Below are positions 34,036 through 46,943 of a stretch of DNA of 64,000 bases, in pieces. Numbering within the stretch: position 1 is the first letter of the stretch; each line of letters opens with the position of its first letter. Both the position numbers and the translations under genes were made by a program. The DNA comes from Doryteuthis pealeii (Eukaryota > Mollusca > Cephalopoda > Myopsida > Loliginidae). The DNA lies in contig CM042145.1 in assembly GCA_023376005.1 (NCBI GenBank), forward strand, positions 66,405,134 to 66,469,133, in the 5' to 3' direction. Below the pieces are notes generated by a model. That model was not told the origin of the DNA. It did not search any database and worked only from the letters and a program-made list of their open reading frames with translations.

Positions 34036-35149
34036 TATGGATAAATTGACAGGGACAAAATAGTGACTACCAAACACCAATAGCAGAGATTTTGTATCAT
34101 ATTTTATGTCCTACTTATGTACCTATGACTCTTTTCAGTTAAGCTTAGTAGATATTTACTCGCAAAGTTTTAACAAATTCCCCGTCTCATGAGTATTGTG
34201 TAATAAGAATTATTTCATATCGATTGTCTCATAAGATTTGTTTTAAAAGGACTGAAGCCTTTATGAAATCTTTTTCAATAAGGATACAGATTCTATCGAT
34301 TCAATCATCATAAACAAACATCAAAAGCAACGTAACAGGAAAATCCCACCCACTTTAGTTTGCAATGTTAGAATTCTAAAAACAGGAAGACGTGAAGTGA
34401 TATTATCAAGTCGACCAAGGAGAGATCTATTCTTTGACAAATCGAAGCCCAGCCCAAATAGAAGGGGATGCGGTTTTGCTTAATCCGGAAATTTAAGTTG
34501 CGATTTGTCGCAATCCCGGTAGCTTATTGACTTATTATTACTTAGAATAATAAATAATAAGAATAAGAAATTTATTTATCAATAGTAGGTACAAGTTATA
34601 AAGAATAAGTAAAAGAAAAACTTTATTTTTGTTAAACTATTATTGAAGGGAGGGCCATGCCTAATAGCGTGAAGCTAAGCCCATGGACATGACCACCCTT
34701 GGAGGCTTACAGGAAACGATACAAGACACACCAGACAACACAAACATATAGATATATATCATGAGACAAATTAGCCGTGTGAAAATCTAAATGCAAATCT
34801 GTTGTTTATAAGAGGCAATAAAATACTTTTTCAAAAGTTTTTTAAGGACAAAATAATTTACCGAAACAAGCTTCATCTTTTCCTCCTTTCCTTCATCAAA
34901 CAATACCGACTGAACAGTGTTCCAGGAATTAAGTGCATTAAAACGAATCGAAATATGCCCAAAACTAACCGTGTTGATGATAGAGAAATTAAACAAACCA
35001 GTTTGGTCAGCACGAGTGACCTGAGCATGGTGAAGTCAACTGCAAAAGCATTCTGAACAGAAACAGGAATTTTATCGTGGAACAGTTTATGTATGAACAA
35101 AATATTTTCACAATGGACCATATCAGAAAATTTGAGAATCTCCAAATTT

Positions 35150-37111
35150 GCATACAGTCAATCAATACTGTCAATCGTATCCGATGATGATACCACGTGA
35201 GTTCTTTTTCTCCAATTTATTCAGTCTCTGGTCGCGTATTCCCAACTGCTTATGGGGGATGTTAAAGTATTTCAGGTTTCTTTTCATGTTGTTTTTGTAC
35301 CTGGGCTTTGGTCTACCGATTCCACGTGATCCCTCTCTCAGTTGAGAGTACAGAATCTGCTTTGACAGTCAGTCATCCCCAAGTCTGTTTAAGTTGCCAG
35401 CCCATCTCAGGTTGCGTTGGACAAGTATGATGTTCATGCCAGGGAGTCCAGTTCTTTTCAGAATGGTCCTGTTTGAAACATGCTGCCACCACTTGACATT
35501 TAATATACTGCGCAGGTGACTCAAGTAGTAGAAATGTAGTCTGTGGGCACCCGCGTTGTAAACCGTCCAGGCTTCCCCAACGTACAAGGAGGGTTGAGAG
35601 AACTATAGCACCGAATACAGCACATTTAGTTCTCAAGTCTGTGTTGAACCAGACTCGCCTCTTCAGTCGGCCAAGTGCTTAGGAAGCATTTGAAATTCGG
35701 AGATCATTGAGTCTATTGTTGATGGCAACTGTGGAGCTCATTATGTCTTTTTATTTTCATCCCAAATGCATTTGCAGAGTCCGCGAATCGTGTGATTATT
35801 TCTTGGGCGTCTTTGTGGTTGTGTGCCAGGAAGGCAGATTTGTCTGCATACATGAGTTCACGCTCCAGGACTCGTTTATTCTTTTTTTCAGATCTGAATT
35901 GTTTGATATTAAACAGGTCTGTCCCTGGTCTAGTCTGTATCTATACTCCTTGGATGGAGTTAGTGAAGGTATCAGATAAGACCATAGATAGAAACATTGA
36001 GAACAGACTGGGTGCAAGGACACAGCCTTGTTTCACTCCACTCCCAATTTCAAATAACTCTGAGCACCCCCCCTTAAACTGACCGATGCCCTCATTCCAG
36101 TATACAAGGTAGATACGAGCCTGGTGAAGTGGTCAGGGAACCCCAGTCTCTGTAGGATGTTCCATAGTGCTTGTCAGTTCAAGGCTTTTATGAAGTCAAC
36201 AAAGATCATGTAGAGAGGCATATTCTGTTCAATGCATTTCTCCTGGATTTGTCTCAGGAAAAATCATGGGTGTAGTTCCCCGGTTTGCACTGAACCCACA
36301 CTGTGCTTCAGGTAAAAATTTAACCGCTATGATTGATAGTCTGTTGAGCAATATGCGGGCGAATACTTTTCCCGGCATGGACAAAAGTGAGATCCCACGG
36401 TTATTTTCCACAGACTCGTCTGTCTCTCTTCTTGGAAATGGGGACTAGTTGGGCATCCTTCCAGTCTGCAGGGACTTTCAAGTTTTCCCAGGCATCCTTC
36501 ACGATGGTGTAGAGCACCTCGGTAAGTCGACTATCTCCTCTCTTTATGACTTCTGGATGCAGTTCGTCTGAACCAGGGAACTTTCCGTTGCGGAGCATGG
36601 AGATTGCTCTTCTCACCTCGTCAAGGTCCGGACATATACTCATCCAGTATTGGATTGGTCGTTGTTCAATGTTGTCAACTAGATGTTGATCCAGTCTACG
36701 GTTCATTGAACAGTGTAGAAAAGTGGTCCTTCCATCTGGCAGGAAGGTCGCTCTTCTCTGTGAGCAGCATTTTATTGTTTAGAGCCAGCAGTTGGTCTGG
36801 GTGGCTCACTCTCGGACCCCATATATCTGTCATGCTCTGATAAAAAACAAACTTTTGGGGTCACCTGAGTCTGTGAGACTTTGGATTTGGGCCGCTTTCG
36901 TCATCCATAATTTATCTTTCTTTAGTTCTCTGCATCTACGCTGCAGAAGTTGACAGCGAGCTTCATATCTGGCCCTGGCGTTCCTCTCAAGCATTTTAGA
37001 CCTGGCTAGGTTCCTGTTGTCAATGAATTCTAGTTCCGTACTGTTTCCGTCAAACCAGTCCTCGTGCTCCATTTTTATAGTGCCGATTTTTTCCCTTTTC
37101 AAAATATCCAA
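35150..37111 (-). pseudogene. LINE endonuclease/RT-type polyprotein remnant, about 2 kb
   Basis: Minus-strand order: linker (36830-37111: HEDWFDGN, RARYEARCQLLQRRCRELKK); pre-RT block (36401-36706: GKFPGSDELHPEVIKRG, WKDAQLVPI); motif 1-2 region (36229-36411: NRGISLLSMPGKVFARILLN, QCGFSANRGTTPMIF); motif A with damage (IFVDFIKALN, then TGA, near 36190); motif B GVKQGCVLAPSLFSM after a frame change; motif C near 35845 reads YADKSAF, so the second catalytic Asp is Lys; thumb and tail (35369-35640: KCAVFGAIVLSTLLV, RTGLPGMNIILVQRNLRWAG); C-terminal REGSRGIGRPKPRYKNNMKR near 35300. Several frameshifts and the YADK change make it inactive. It lies on the strand opposite to the putative gene, within its first intron. 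Confidence 0.85.
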
Positions 37112-37364
37112 GTCTCGTATATGACCATTTCACGCCCCCTACAATGAGAGTACTCATGAATGATATTTTGTTATTGGTCACTAGCTTTACTGATGATTGA
37201 AGGCGGGCACTAGATTACACTCACACCTATATGCGTATACATTTATATACGCTACGCCTAACGTATAGATACATATATAGATACAATTGCATCTGCGTAT
37301 GCATTATTGCATCTAAATATATGTATTCCGGGTCAGAAGAGCTAGTGTTACATTATGAGCACAA

Positions 37365-37789
37365 TCTATTAATAATAGAGATTCGCTTCCGGTTTTTGTC
37401 TGTAACAAAAACGACGTCACTGCTTTCGTCACACTACCTAAAACATCATAACGTAGAATAAATACACTCAAAATTTGAGCATGCAATGTTAGACAGTCCT
37501 CATTGTTTTTTTAAAACAAGTTTTAATAAATACATACCTGGTATTATCTATTTATATATAGTTTGTTTTATTTTAATATATATTTAAAGTTATCAGAACT
37601 AAGTTTTCATTTCAAATTTTTTATTTTTTATTTCTTTAATAAATTTATTTTATTTTTTACTCCTTTGATAAATTTGATGATTTTACTTTACTTATGATTC
37701 AAACTCTCTGATATTAAATTTTCAAATCCCATCTCCCTCAGGCAATATTTATTTTACGTCGCCCAGAAGGCGTTTTTTTATTTTGCTAG
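37365..37789 (+). mobile_element. Non-autonomous Helitron, 425 bp
   Basis: A followed by tctattaataatagagattc at the 5' end. Near the 3' end there is a hairpin CGCC-cagaa-GGCG (37760-37772) and then CTAG (37786-37789) before T. The sequence gtttttgtctgtaac near the start is shared with 38181-38574, 54205-54833 and 63542 onward. It has no coding frame and would depend on RepHel protein supplied elsewhere. Confidence 0.65.
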
Positions 37790-37921
37790 TTCATTTAACG
37801 CATTTTAGGTTTTTATCGAACTATTATTATTAAGTACAAATTGGGACAGTCATTATTAAGTACAAATTGGGATAGTCATTCTTAATGGATACTCAATTTT
37901 TTATATAAATACATTTTTCTA

Positions 37922-38060
37922 TTTAACCCATAGATGGGACCCTAACAGGTACTACCACTCCGGGACAGAGTGGACCAGAGAGCAATGGGGATGAAGGGGT
38001 GCTCCACACTCCCCTAACCTCCAGAACTGAAACCTCACCATCAGATAGAGTTTAATGTAT
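37922..38060 (-). repeat. Dispersed repeat, family D
   Basis: acccatagatgggaccctaa is the inverted end of the family at 16622; it lies between two inverted Helitrons. Confidence 0.6.
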
Positions 38061-38180
38061 TTCCCAGCACATGAAGACCCCCAGACACCGCATTCTAGCA
38101 CCTATATGATAAAAATATAAAATAATAATATAAAATACTAAAATAACCTTGGGTTTCTTGTCCTCTTTAAATTATCAAAA

Positions 38181-38574
38181 CTAGTACAAAATAAAAAACA
38201 CCCCCCGGGCGATGTAAAAATAGATTTTTGAAACATATTGCCTGAGGGATGGGAGTAAAAAATCCAATGTCAGCGAGTTTGTACCCTAAGTAAGTAAAAT
38301 CATCAAATTCATTAAAGGATTAAAAAATAAAGCAATTTGAAATGTAAACTTTAAATATGTATTAAAATAAAACACACTATATATAGATATATAATATCAG
38401 TCATGTAATTATTAAAACTTGTTTTAAAAAACAATGAGGACTGTCTAATGTTGCATGTCCAAATTTTGAGTGTATTTATTCTATGTTATGACGATTTTGG
38501 GTAATGTGACGTAAACAGTGACGTAATTTTTGTTACAGACAAAAACAGGAAGCAAATCTCCATTATTAATAAAT
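38181..38574 (-). mobile_element. Non-autonomous Helitron, 394 bp, inverted copy
   Basis: The reverse complement of the family at 37365: attaataatggagatttgct and tgtttttgtctgtaacaaaa near the 5' end, CGCCC/GGGTG hairpin and CTAG at 38181-38184 before T. Its 5' end lies about 73 bases upstream of the putative exon at 38648. Confidence 0.65.
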
Positions 38575-38647
38575 TATACGTTTCGCAACCGGAACGAACC
38601 GTTTTGTTTTCCTTCTTTAATGTGTTTCTATTTCATTTCTTTTGTAG

Positions 38648-38745
38648 TTGAGAGCAAAGAGGCTTCCAAACAGGAATGTGGCTAAAATTAGCTGCTACAA
38701 CAGCGTTAAATGTTCCACGACAGAATTATCCGAAAATTGGCAAAG
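38648..38745 (+). CDS. Putative exon 2 of the unrecognised spliced gene
   Basis: Acceptor ttctatttcatttcttttgtag, 98 bases, donor CAAAG followed by gtaaat. Only one frame is open (starts LRAKRLPNRNVAKISCYNS, ends TTELSENWQ), phase 0 to 2. The two leftover bases (AG) with the G that starts exon 3 give Arg. The product is unrecognised. Confidence 0.55.
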
Positions 38746-38799
38746 GTAAATGAATACATTACAATGCATTAAGATATAACACGGGAAAGGAAATAAAAG

Positions 38800-39580
38800 T
38801 AGGAAGAAAACCACCACGTACAGATTGCAATAGATACATAGTTTAATCTGGCGAAATGCAGCCAAACTTCCAGTTTGGTAAGCGTGGCTTGATGGTAAAA
38901 AAAAAGAAGCCAAATCATCTGTTAAACAATATATAATCAATGATCTTTATATATAAACTCAAAAACGGAATTTTAAAATAAACATCATGACGTTATGTGT
39001 AACCACATCAACCGAATAGCGTTGTAGAAATAAATAAAAAAAATCCTTCGATGGATGATCTATTTATGTGGTTTGCATATTTAATCCTGTGGAATAACAG
39101 AGGCGAGAAGTAGTCGGTGACTCAGAGACAATTCAAGAAATACTCTGAAGAAGAACGGAAAAGGAAAAAAACAACAACTTTTGGCTGCAAATCTCCTGAA
39201 ATTCATAATCCACAAAGACTGTTAACCAGATAAGCAGCAAGGATCCGAGTTGATAAAGGTTCTTCGTTTTTATAATCTAGACTGATTGTTTGCTTCTTCC
39301 AACCATTGTTCGGTCGCACCAGAACCATAAAGATTAGAAGTTGACTAAACAATAATGGTGCAAGAAAATGTTTGGGAAAAAAGACTGGATGGCATTAGGT
39401 TCAAATATACAGAACAAAAGAATTCGCTTAGAAAATTTTTACTTGTTTTTTTCTTTTTTACTTTACTTTGGCTAAGGTATTATACTGCCCATGGACAGAG
39501 GGCCGCGGCTACATTTATATCCAAGACAGAGCGCAGAAATAATCCGATTAACTATATAGTCTTCCGAGACTGCAATGCCA
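38800..39580. other. No gene seen
   Basis: The plus frame from 39355 looks coding for about 60 codons but runs into (TA)n(GA)n and has no motif or splice support. Confidence 0.4.
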
Positions 39581-39583
39581 ATG

Positions 39584-39703
<120 letters not shown>

Positions 39704-40046
39704 CCAGTCGTATTTAACACCAGATTTTGTTGGTTTCCATCCCATCAAAGGAAATCCTATAAAGATTTGTAGTTTTCTCAACTTTTTAAAATTTGAATTA
39801 TCTAACAACGTGAAACTTCATTGCACAAAACGTGAGGGAGAATCAAATTACCGTGAAATCGATACGGAAAAACAGTAACAAATTGTTAGTTAGAAAAAAG
39901 TTTGGAATTAAATGATGCTGAATATGTGGAGATCTAAATTTAAATAATAATGCTAACTCTAAAGTAGATAGAAAATAACCGAGAAAAAAAGTTTCAGGGT
40001 GAAGTATATATTGAGATTCGAACCTGTAAATTTAAGGTATGCATAT

Positions 40047-40548
40047 TGTAGTGTTTGCGGGCGAAGATGAGATGAAGTTAGTGAAGACGAGATGATGATA
40101 TGACCATATCAAAAGAGGAAACATCAGACACGTAGTCATAGAAAAATCCCACTTACCTTTGTTGCATATTCATGCAACGGAAGATGAACTTTCCGGTCAA
40201 AAGACAAAATAGAAAGATAAAGAAATATATATGTCCGTTATCAGATCAAAAAATGCGTAGGCATATTTAGCGGATGTAAAGACCAGATCAAAAGATAAAG
40301 ATGCGTAGGCGTATTTATCAATATAAAGGCCAGAGTCAGCAGCCAAAAGGATAACCTCGCGTCTCTCGTCGGCAAACACCCCTCGGGCACTCATTGTGAA
40401 CACTCGCCGCCTTCGCCAGCCACCCGGCATTTTCATTGTAAAGCTCTACGCCCCTCACCACTCACAAGCCAAAGAAAATAAAGACGGATCATATTTTTAT
40501 ATATACGTGTCTGTTGTTCATTGAAATCCAGTAGCATTCGGCTATACA
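40047..40548 (+). mobile_element. LTR-like segment, about 500 bp
   Basis: Begins tgtagtgtttgcgggcgaag and ends ctataca, so TG...CA. A TATA-like caatataaaggccagag lies near 40320 and aataaagacgg near 40478, in the order promoter then polyadenylation signal. An imperfect repeat of gatgcgtaggc lies upstream. No second LTR or polyprotein is present, so it would be a solo or broken LTR. Confidence 0.4.
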
Positions 40549-41384
40549 GAAAGGGATGGCGAATTGCAAGTATCCTGGATAGCCTAAACACTATAATTGA
40601 CCGTCCGACTACTGTCTGCTGGATGAAAATGTGTTTTTTCTATGTGGATTTCGTCCACTTTGACTTACCGTCAAAAGGCTCATTAATCAAATATTGGTGT
40701 TACTTAACTATGTCAGTAAATTTCACTTGACTCGAGTGCTAATGCCAAAACCTCATATGTCGTTTCAAGTTCCAAATAGAAAAATCCAAGTAAATTTGAC
40801 ATCAGCAATATATCAATTTTCCTGTAAGAGAAGTCAGATTAAATAGGATACATTAGGGTTTTTTTTTGTATAGTAATTCAAAGATTCATTTTTCCCAGAA
40901 TACAACGTTGATGGATATAAGATAAGAAATTTTATGGCTTATAAACAAAATGATCCAACCGCACTATCTATAGCACATTCTACACATCAGAATCCATGAG
41001 AAAAAACAATAAAATCGATAACTTAAATTTTCATCAAAATACGTAGACTTATAATGGCCTTATTGCCGATGTTAACGCTTCATGCTGAATCGGTCGGTAA
41101 AACAGGACGTGAAGTGATATTTTCAAGTCGTTCAAGGAAAGATATTTTCTTTAACTAACCGTATCCCTACCCCACTGATTGTGCGAAGTTTTGCTTACCC
41201 CTAAAATCTAAATTGTGAATTGTCACTCTCCCGGTAACCAACTGACTGACACTTTTTAAAAATCCACAAGTCACGTGTTTGACCGTCTCTCGAACCTACA
41301 CGAGATTGTTCGTGATTGACGATCGGTTACATAGCTTTGTACGAGGTCTCTAGTTGTGGGAGGTGATCACTAATATAAATATTT

Positions 41385-41825
41385 TGAAGGCGCTTAAGAC
41401 GTACTGGTTATCGTCGTTGGAAATAGACTACGCGAACCGAGTTTAAATCCTGTACGTAACGCTAATATTATTGGGAATAATATGAATTTAACATTTCTCA
41501 CCCTAGCTATGGGAAAATAGAAAGGCAGACTGGGATTTTAAAAGTTTGGTATATTCGTTGGAGTTCTTCTCTTGTCTATTTTAAGAACGATCCAGAGTAT
41601 CGACCCAAGTATTTATTCCCTTGATCAGATTTCTGCTGTAGAGCTTGGTTTCTAGTAGTTTTCTTGTTCTTCTGAGATATTCATTTTTTTAAAAACTTTT
41701 TCTTTCATCATTACACTGGCAACCGGTCTAAGAGAAAAAAAAACCCCCAGTTAATTCAAATGCTGAAAAATTGACATTGTGCCACATCCTGCTCGTGGCG
41801 GAGCGGTTGGGTAAGTACATACAAT
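41385..41825 (+). mobile_element. SINE family B, interrupted
   Basis: The 5' part (41385-41560: gagtttaaatcctg, ctagctatgggaaaataga) and 3' part (41708-41825: caaccggtctaagagaaaa, gccacatcctgctcgtggc) match 8589-8873, separated by about 145 unrelated bases. Confidence 0.65.
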
Positions 41826-41983
41826 ATAAATATTAGTAAACATATACAAATTAAAACATGTCAATTATTTTTTCATCTAATACCGAGAAAAGTAAACAAT
41901 GAGTCACTTGTCATAATTACTTAATTTTAATTTCAGTTTATTCAGAAACTACTTAACACACCAACATATAGAGCAACATACTA

Positions 41984-42345
41984 GGTTAAGTAAAAAGTTA
42001 TGGAATATTTTTGTAGCGTGAGGGACTATTCGGTAGTTCCCAATGCTTTTGCGGGAACCATACTGGACTGTGAGATACTGAGCTCGCCTGATCCTCCCCG
42101 ATGCTACTCGCCAGATTTGCCTGCGTGACTCTGTGACATGGCCTCGATGGTCATGGTTTTAGGCCTACTTGAACTGCAGCACAAGAAGAATTTCTTGAAC
42201 CATCTTATTACTGTACTGCGATCAAATGTGCCTTCACATTTGGCACAACACATGGTTTTAGTTGGTTTCTTGGCCTGATGACCTAGTTCGTGACCGTAAA
42301 GCATTAGTTTCTTAATTAGACTAAGTTGCACTGCTTTCAAATCAC
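41984..42345 (-). pseudogene. mariner-type transposon, internally deleted
   Basis: The minus frame starting at 42340 reads MKAVQLSLIKKLMLYGHELG, AKCEGTFDRSTVIRWFKKFF and SSRPKTMTIEAMSQ: the N-terminal DNA-binding part seen in mariner/SETMAR-type transposases (STVxRWFKKF). It then jumps to a short tail that ends ccataactttttacttaacc, followed by TA (41982-41983), as expected for a mariner inverted-repeat end and TA target. The catalytic DDD core is deleted. Confidence 0.7.
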
Positions 42346-42419
42346 ACAGGGAGTGAAGCTATTCTCAACTTGTCAGTGCACTAGTTTCCATGATAGTACC
42401 AACAACATCGGGTACATTG

Positions 42420-43600
42420 AACTGATATACGCACTTCAAACTAGAACGTATGCAAATATTGCAAAACTTATGATTCAGCCAAGAAATTAATTATTCAAAT
42501 ATTTTGAAGTTATTTTAGACGCCAATAATAAACATCATTTATCAACATGTTTATCCTTACTCAGCGGCAAAGGCAAAGGCAGTCTGCGACATGAGGCTAA
42601 GTTTATTTAATGCAATTTGGGTGGTACCAAAACTCGACTCACCTTCATTAGCATTTTCATTTCTTGCTCACCCCAGGCATCGGAGATTGACCCTAAGCCT
42701 CCGCGTTTTAGTGCGTTGGAAAAGTTTCTTCGTAGTTGTAACTCTCAGAAGCAGAATATGTTAATCTATTCTCGGTCTTAAAATCTGAAATACTTATTTC
42801 AAGGTAAAATCGATAGAACTTTGGGCCGATTTTCATATTTCCACTGCTTATCGACTTAAATATACTTCTAACAGATTCGAATCGTTTCTCTTTATTTCGT
42901 ATTCATAGAAATTGATTTTCTTTGTTAGTGCTAGCACATTGAAACTAGCAGTACCGGATAACAAGATTTAATAAGTGCCGATATCCAATAGAAAAATGGT
43001 AAAATTGAATTGACACTGGACAAAAGAGGCAGCCTAAAATTGATATGTACCAATTTCAATTTAGATGTGTATTTTACTTATGACAGTCACTCTTTCTTTA
43101 AAAGAAAGCCTCGTATTTTATATGGATGTTTGTTTGTCTTTGTTTTTGTTTGTTTGTTGTTTTCTGTTTAGGATTGTTTTTTTATGAGTCAATGAATAAG
43201 AGGATTCTTTTGAAGAAAAGCAAACCAAACAGGAAGCGAATGCCTACCTGCAGTCGTCCGTTGATGACGAAACATTCTCTCATGCGAAGTTTCATTAGTA
43301 GCCGTACATAGCATACTCCTGATGCAATGAAAGCATGTGGCAGTACCGTCTCCCACACGGGATCTGTAGTCCCTACCGCTCTTTTACCATCGAACATAAA
43401 TGATACAGACAGTTGGTCGGTTATTAATTGGAAGTGTTTTCCCAATAGATAATGCTTTCACTTACGCAAGGTGTAAATATATAGCCAAGATATAGGAATG
43501 GAATTCGCAATTGAAAAATGAGCCATGTTAGTGATAAAAAGGGGGGGGGACTAATGGACGGGATACAGCTACCAAATCAGGACACTATAAAACACTCGGA
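42420..43600. other. No gene seen
   Basis: No motif, SINE head or splice-bounded frame. A short g-run lies at 43540-43550. Confidence 0.4.
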
Positions 43601-43609
43601 GAAAAAGAA

Positions 43610-44070
43610 GTTACAAATATTTAGGGATTTTAGAAGCAGAAACTATCACGTAAACAGAGATGAAAGGAAAAGTTAAAAAAGAATATCCCAGAGGAACAAG
43701 AAAACTCGTAGAAATCAAACTCAGCAGCTGATATCTCATCAAAGGAATAAATACCTGGGCCGTCCCTATTATAAGATACTCTGGGCCATTCTTAAAATGG
43801 ACAAAAGAGGAACTCAGACAAATTGATCAATGGACAAGAAAAAGGCTTTACATCCCATAGATGATAGAGATAGGCTTATGTATCAAGAAAGGAATGTGGG
43901 AGAGGTCTTGCCAACATAGAGGATTTGCGTAGATGCCACAATCCAAGGACCCAAAAAAGACACAAATAAAAGCAAAGCAAGTTTACTTATGGCAGCCAAT
44001 AACAGCAGGTGCAACAATATGGACAAACAGAAAAAACAACGAAAACTGTGTTTGAAATTCGTGTCAATAG
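43610..44070 (+). pseudogene. TAA-associated LINE, fragment 1 (thumb region)
   Basis: Plus-strand frames read RGTRKLVEIKLSS, GINTWAVPIIRYSGPFLKWT, KEELRQIDQWTRK and LCIKKGMWERSCQHRGFA, then a stretch matching the start of the 49172 copy (TIWTNRKNNE). This is the post-RT thumb of a LINE whose later parts are at 45950-46860, 46943-47800 and 49172-50042. Stops and frameshifts are present. Confidence 0.65.
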
Positions 44071-44099
44071 GACTGAATTCGTATTGCCTCACAATTTTA

Positions 44100-45850
44100 T
44101 CACATTTTAAGTGTTGATGTATCCATTAGCCTCTAATTACCCTTTTACATATTCATGTAATTAAAGAGCAACAAAAAAAAAAAATCAAAATAAAACAAAA
44201 CAAAACAACCCCCCCCCAAAAAAAACCCCTAACGAACGATAATAACAACAACAAAAAAATCTAATTTAGATTTCAAATCACGTTAATTCACGTTAAAAAT
44301 TAAGGTATTATGGCAATGAAAACCATTTCTTATTTTATTATTACATGGCAATATGAATTCTCTACAGTTACTACTAAATTTAAACTACAGGGGTGGTGGA
44401 AATCACAATTTTTTGTGTTAAAAATCTACGCTGAATACCGCAATGCATTTTACAAAAAAAATTCAAACATCAAAACAATATTTTCTCTAATTTTTCTGTG
44501 GTGGGGAGATAAATTATTCTCCAACAATTACTGCTAAAATGCTTGTTTTCAACATAGTCATTTTCATACAAGATTTCTCTTTTTTTCTTCATAATTTGTT
44601 CATTCTATGATCACCGTATTTTGAAATATGTTTTTCACCTTCATAATTACTGTCTCTCTACGTCGGTGCATCAACTGTCTTTCTTTCTTTTTTCCCCTTC
44701 CAGCAAATTTGCTTATAACTCAGGGGTGTTCTTTTTTTAAAACTTTTAAAATTCTTTCTATTGTTCTCGTCAAAAACTTTGATTTTAAACAATACAATAA
44801 CACATTTTTTCAACTATTTTTATAACTCGTAAATATTCTTTTTCTTTATCACTACTTTTTTCTAACTTTTTTCTGTGTGCATGTCAATTGTATCTTTCTC
44901 AGTATTTTCAACTTTAACAAATCTGTTTTTTTTCAAGTCAGGGTGTTGTTTTTCCAGTTTTTGAGCGAGCACATTTACTTTGGGTCTTTTTTCTTGATTC
45001 TCAATTCTCTAAGGCCACTTATTTCATTTTTCCTTCCTTCGTTTGGTGATTTCTATGACCTTTCGACTTTTTCTCTCCAGCATCAAGATTTATTTTCTCG
45101 TCTAGTATTTTCCTTTCATTCTCAGGACCCTTGTTGTAGTGGACTTATTATTTCTTCATTCACAGGTTCGAATCTGACCTCGTCTTATTGGGGTTGTTGG
45201 TCTTCCAGCACAAAATATACGTAAATGTTATATGGCCGTCTCCTCACAGAGACGGTATATTTAGTATACCCGTGTATACTTGTGGCCGTATATTAATCAT
45301 AATCTATACTTGTCTTGTAGTCGATGTATTTCTTCTTACTTTTCTGAGTAACAGCTTTTCTTCTTGGGCTGGTATCTATCGAAGGAGCTCTTCTAACTTC
45401 TTATTCAGGATCTATCTGCTTTCTTCTTCGTAAGATGTCGTTGAGATGTCCTGCATTGTCGTTTTTATTAAATGACAACACAAAACTTTTCTTTAGCGAA
45501 TTCTTATTTTATTAAAGCTCTCGGATCCATACTACTCAAGTCGTGCAATTATAGTCTAGCTAATCGTTAACAATTGCGTCTTTATTCGTCAGCAACCAGC
45601 CAGAAACTGCCAATCTAAATAATCTCCTTCCCATGGTTCAAACACCGGACAGGGGTCGAAATAAAGTTACGAAACGTCCATTAAAATCTATAATTTTTGT
45701 TAACTGTTAGGTTTGAATTCAAATAATATTTTCCTCGCTAACCATGCATAATTAATAGGGTACCCATCAATTATGCAACACTTGCCTATATTAATGTTAG
45801 ATAGTTTACAAAAAAGTATGGTTGAACTATATTACTTTTCTTTTCCTATG
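44100..45850. other. T-rich stretch, no gene called
   Basis: Long T-rich plus frames (for example 44877-45224) mirror lysine-rich minus readings such as KADRS and RYQPKKKS near 45330-45430. These could be an old LINE N-terminal part, but no motif confirms it. A B-box-like ggttcgaatctgacc lies at 45165. Confidence 0.3.
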
Positions 45851-45858
45851 TTCAACTC

Positions 45859-45861
<3 letters not shown>

Positions 45862-45923
<62 letters not shown>
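45862..45923. repeat. (TTA)n at the 3' end of LINE copy 2
   Basis: About 20 ATT units directly after the minus-strand LINE end. Confidence 0.95.
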
Positions 45924-45924
<1 letters not shown>

Positions 45925-45949
45925 TACTTCTTTGGAGTTTTCACATCAG

Positions 45950-46860
45950 TGTTAGCTGATGGTCTTCCACTGGAGTCTGAGTGACAGCAAGTCTCCTCAG
46001 GTCTTCAGGACTCTTCTGGGTATTCTGGCAGATTGCAGCAGTACAGTGTTCTGAAGGGTTTCAACCCTTCCTCTGATTTCCAAACATTCCAGACCCTTTT
46101 CCAATCCTTTTGGGACTGTTCCAAGTGCACTAACTACAATTGGTATCACCTTCACTTTCATATTCCATAACTTTTTCAGTTCTCTGGCAAGGTCCAGATA
46201 TTTGTCTATTTTTTCATTTTCCTTTAGCTTCACTCTGTGATCTGCTGGCACTGCAAAATCCACCAGTTGACAAGTTCTTTCTTTTTTGTTTATCAACACT
46301 AGGTCTGGTCTTCTTGCTGGGATAAGGTGATCCGTTTTTATTTCAAAGTCCCAGAGAATTTTATGCGTTTCGTTCTCAAGAACAGATTCTGGTTTATGCA
46401 TATACTATGTTTTTGCATGGTCAAACTTGAATTTTTTGCATAACTCCCAGTGGATCACCTTCCCAACCCAGTCGTGTCTAGTTTTGTATTCTCGTTGTGC
46501 TAGTTTGCTACATTCGCAGAGTATATGGTTTACAGTCTCATCTCTATTCCCACAAAGTCTACATTTACTATTCTGTTGGGTCCTATCGATTTTCGCTTTG
46601 ATGTAGTTTGTCCTTATGGCATTATTTTGTGTAGCAGTTATAAGTGATTCCGTTTCTCTTTTGAGGTTTTCTTTTCTTAACCATGTCCAAGTCTTTTCAT
46701 GGGCAACCTCTTCTATTTGTCGTTTTAAGCGTCCATATAATTGTTTTTCTTCCCATTTTTGTTTTCTAGTCTTTGTTGTTTTTCTGATTGTCCATCGGTC
46801 GCCTCTACTATTGTTGGCCGCCATAAGTAGTTTGTCTTTGTTCTTTCTTGTGTAATCTTC
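45950..46860 (-). pseudogene. TAA-associated LINE, copy 2: zinc-finger and endonuclease end
   Basis: Two adjoining minus frames (46405-46824 and 45997-46401) read KTTKTRKQKWEEKQLYGRLK, a Cys/His finger CRLCGNRDETVNHILCEC (CX2CX8H then Cys), HDWVGKVIHWELCKKF, then KPESVLENETHKILWDFEIK, ARRPDLVLINKKERTCQLVD, and WNMKVKVIPIVVSALGTVPK. A Cys/His finger followed by RPD...K...D is the layout of the C-terminal restriction-like endonuclease of R2/R4/Dong-type LINEs. A single break (TAG near 46402) separates the frames. It is 5'-truncated; at 46860 it meets the (TTA)n of the next copy. Confidence 0.75.
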
Positions 46861-46870
46861 AAGTTGTTGG

Positions 46871-46872
<2 letters not shown>

Positions 46873-46942
<70 letters not shown>
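46873..46942. repeat. (TTA)n between two LINE copies
   Basis: About 23 ATT units. It is both the 3' flank of copy 3 and the 5' flank of copy 2. Confidence 0.95.
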
Positions 46943-46943
<1 letters not shown>

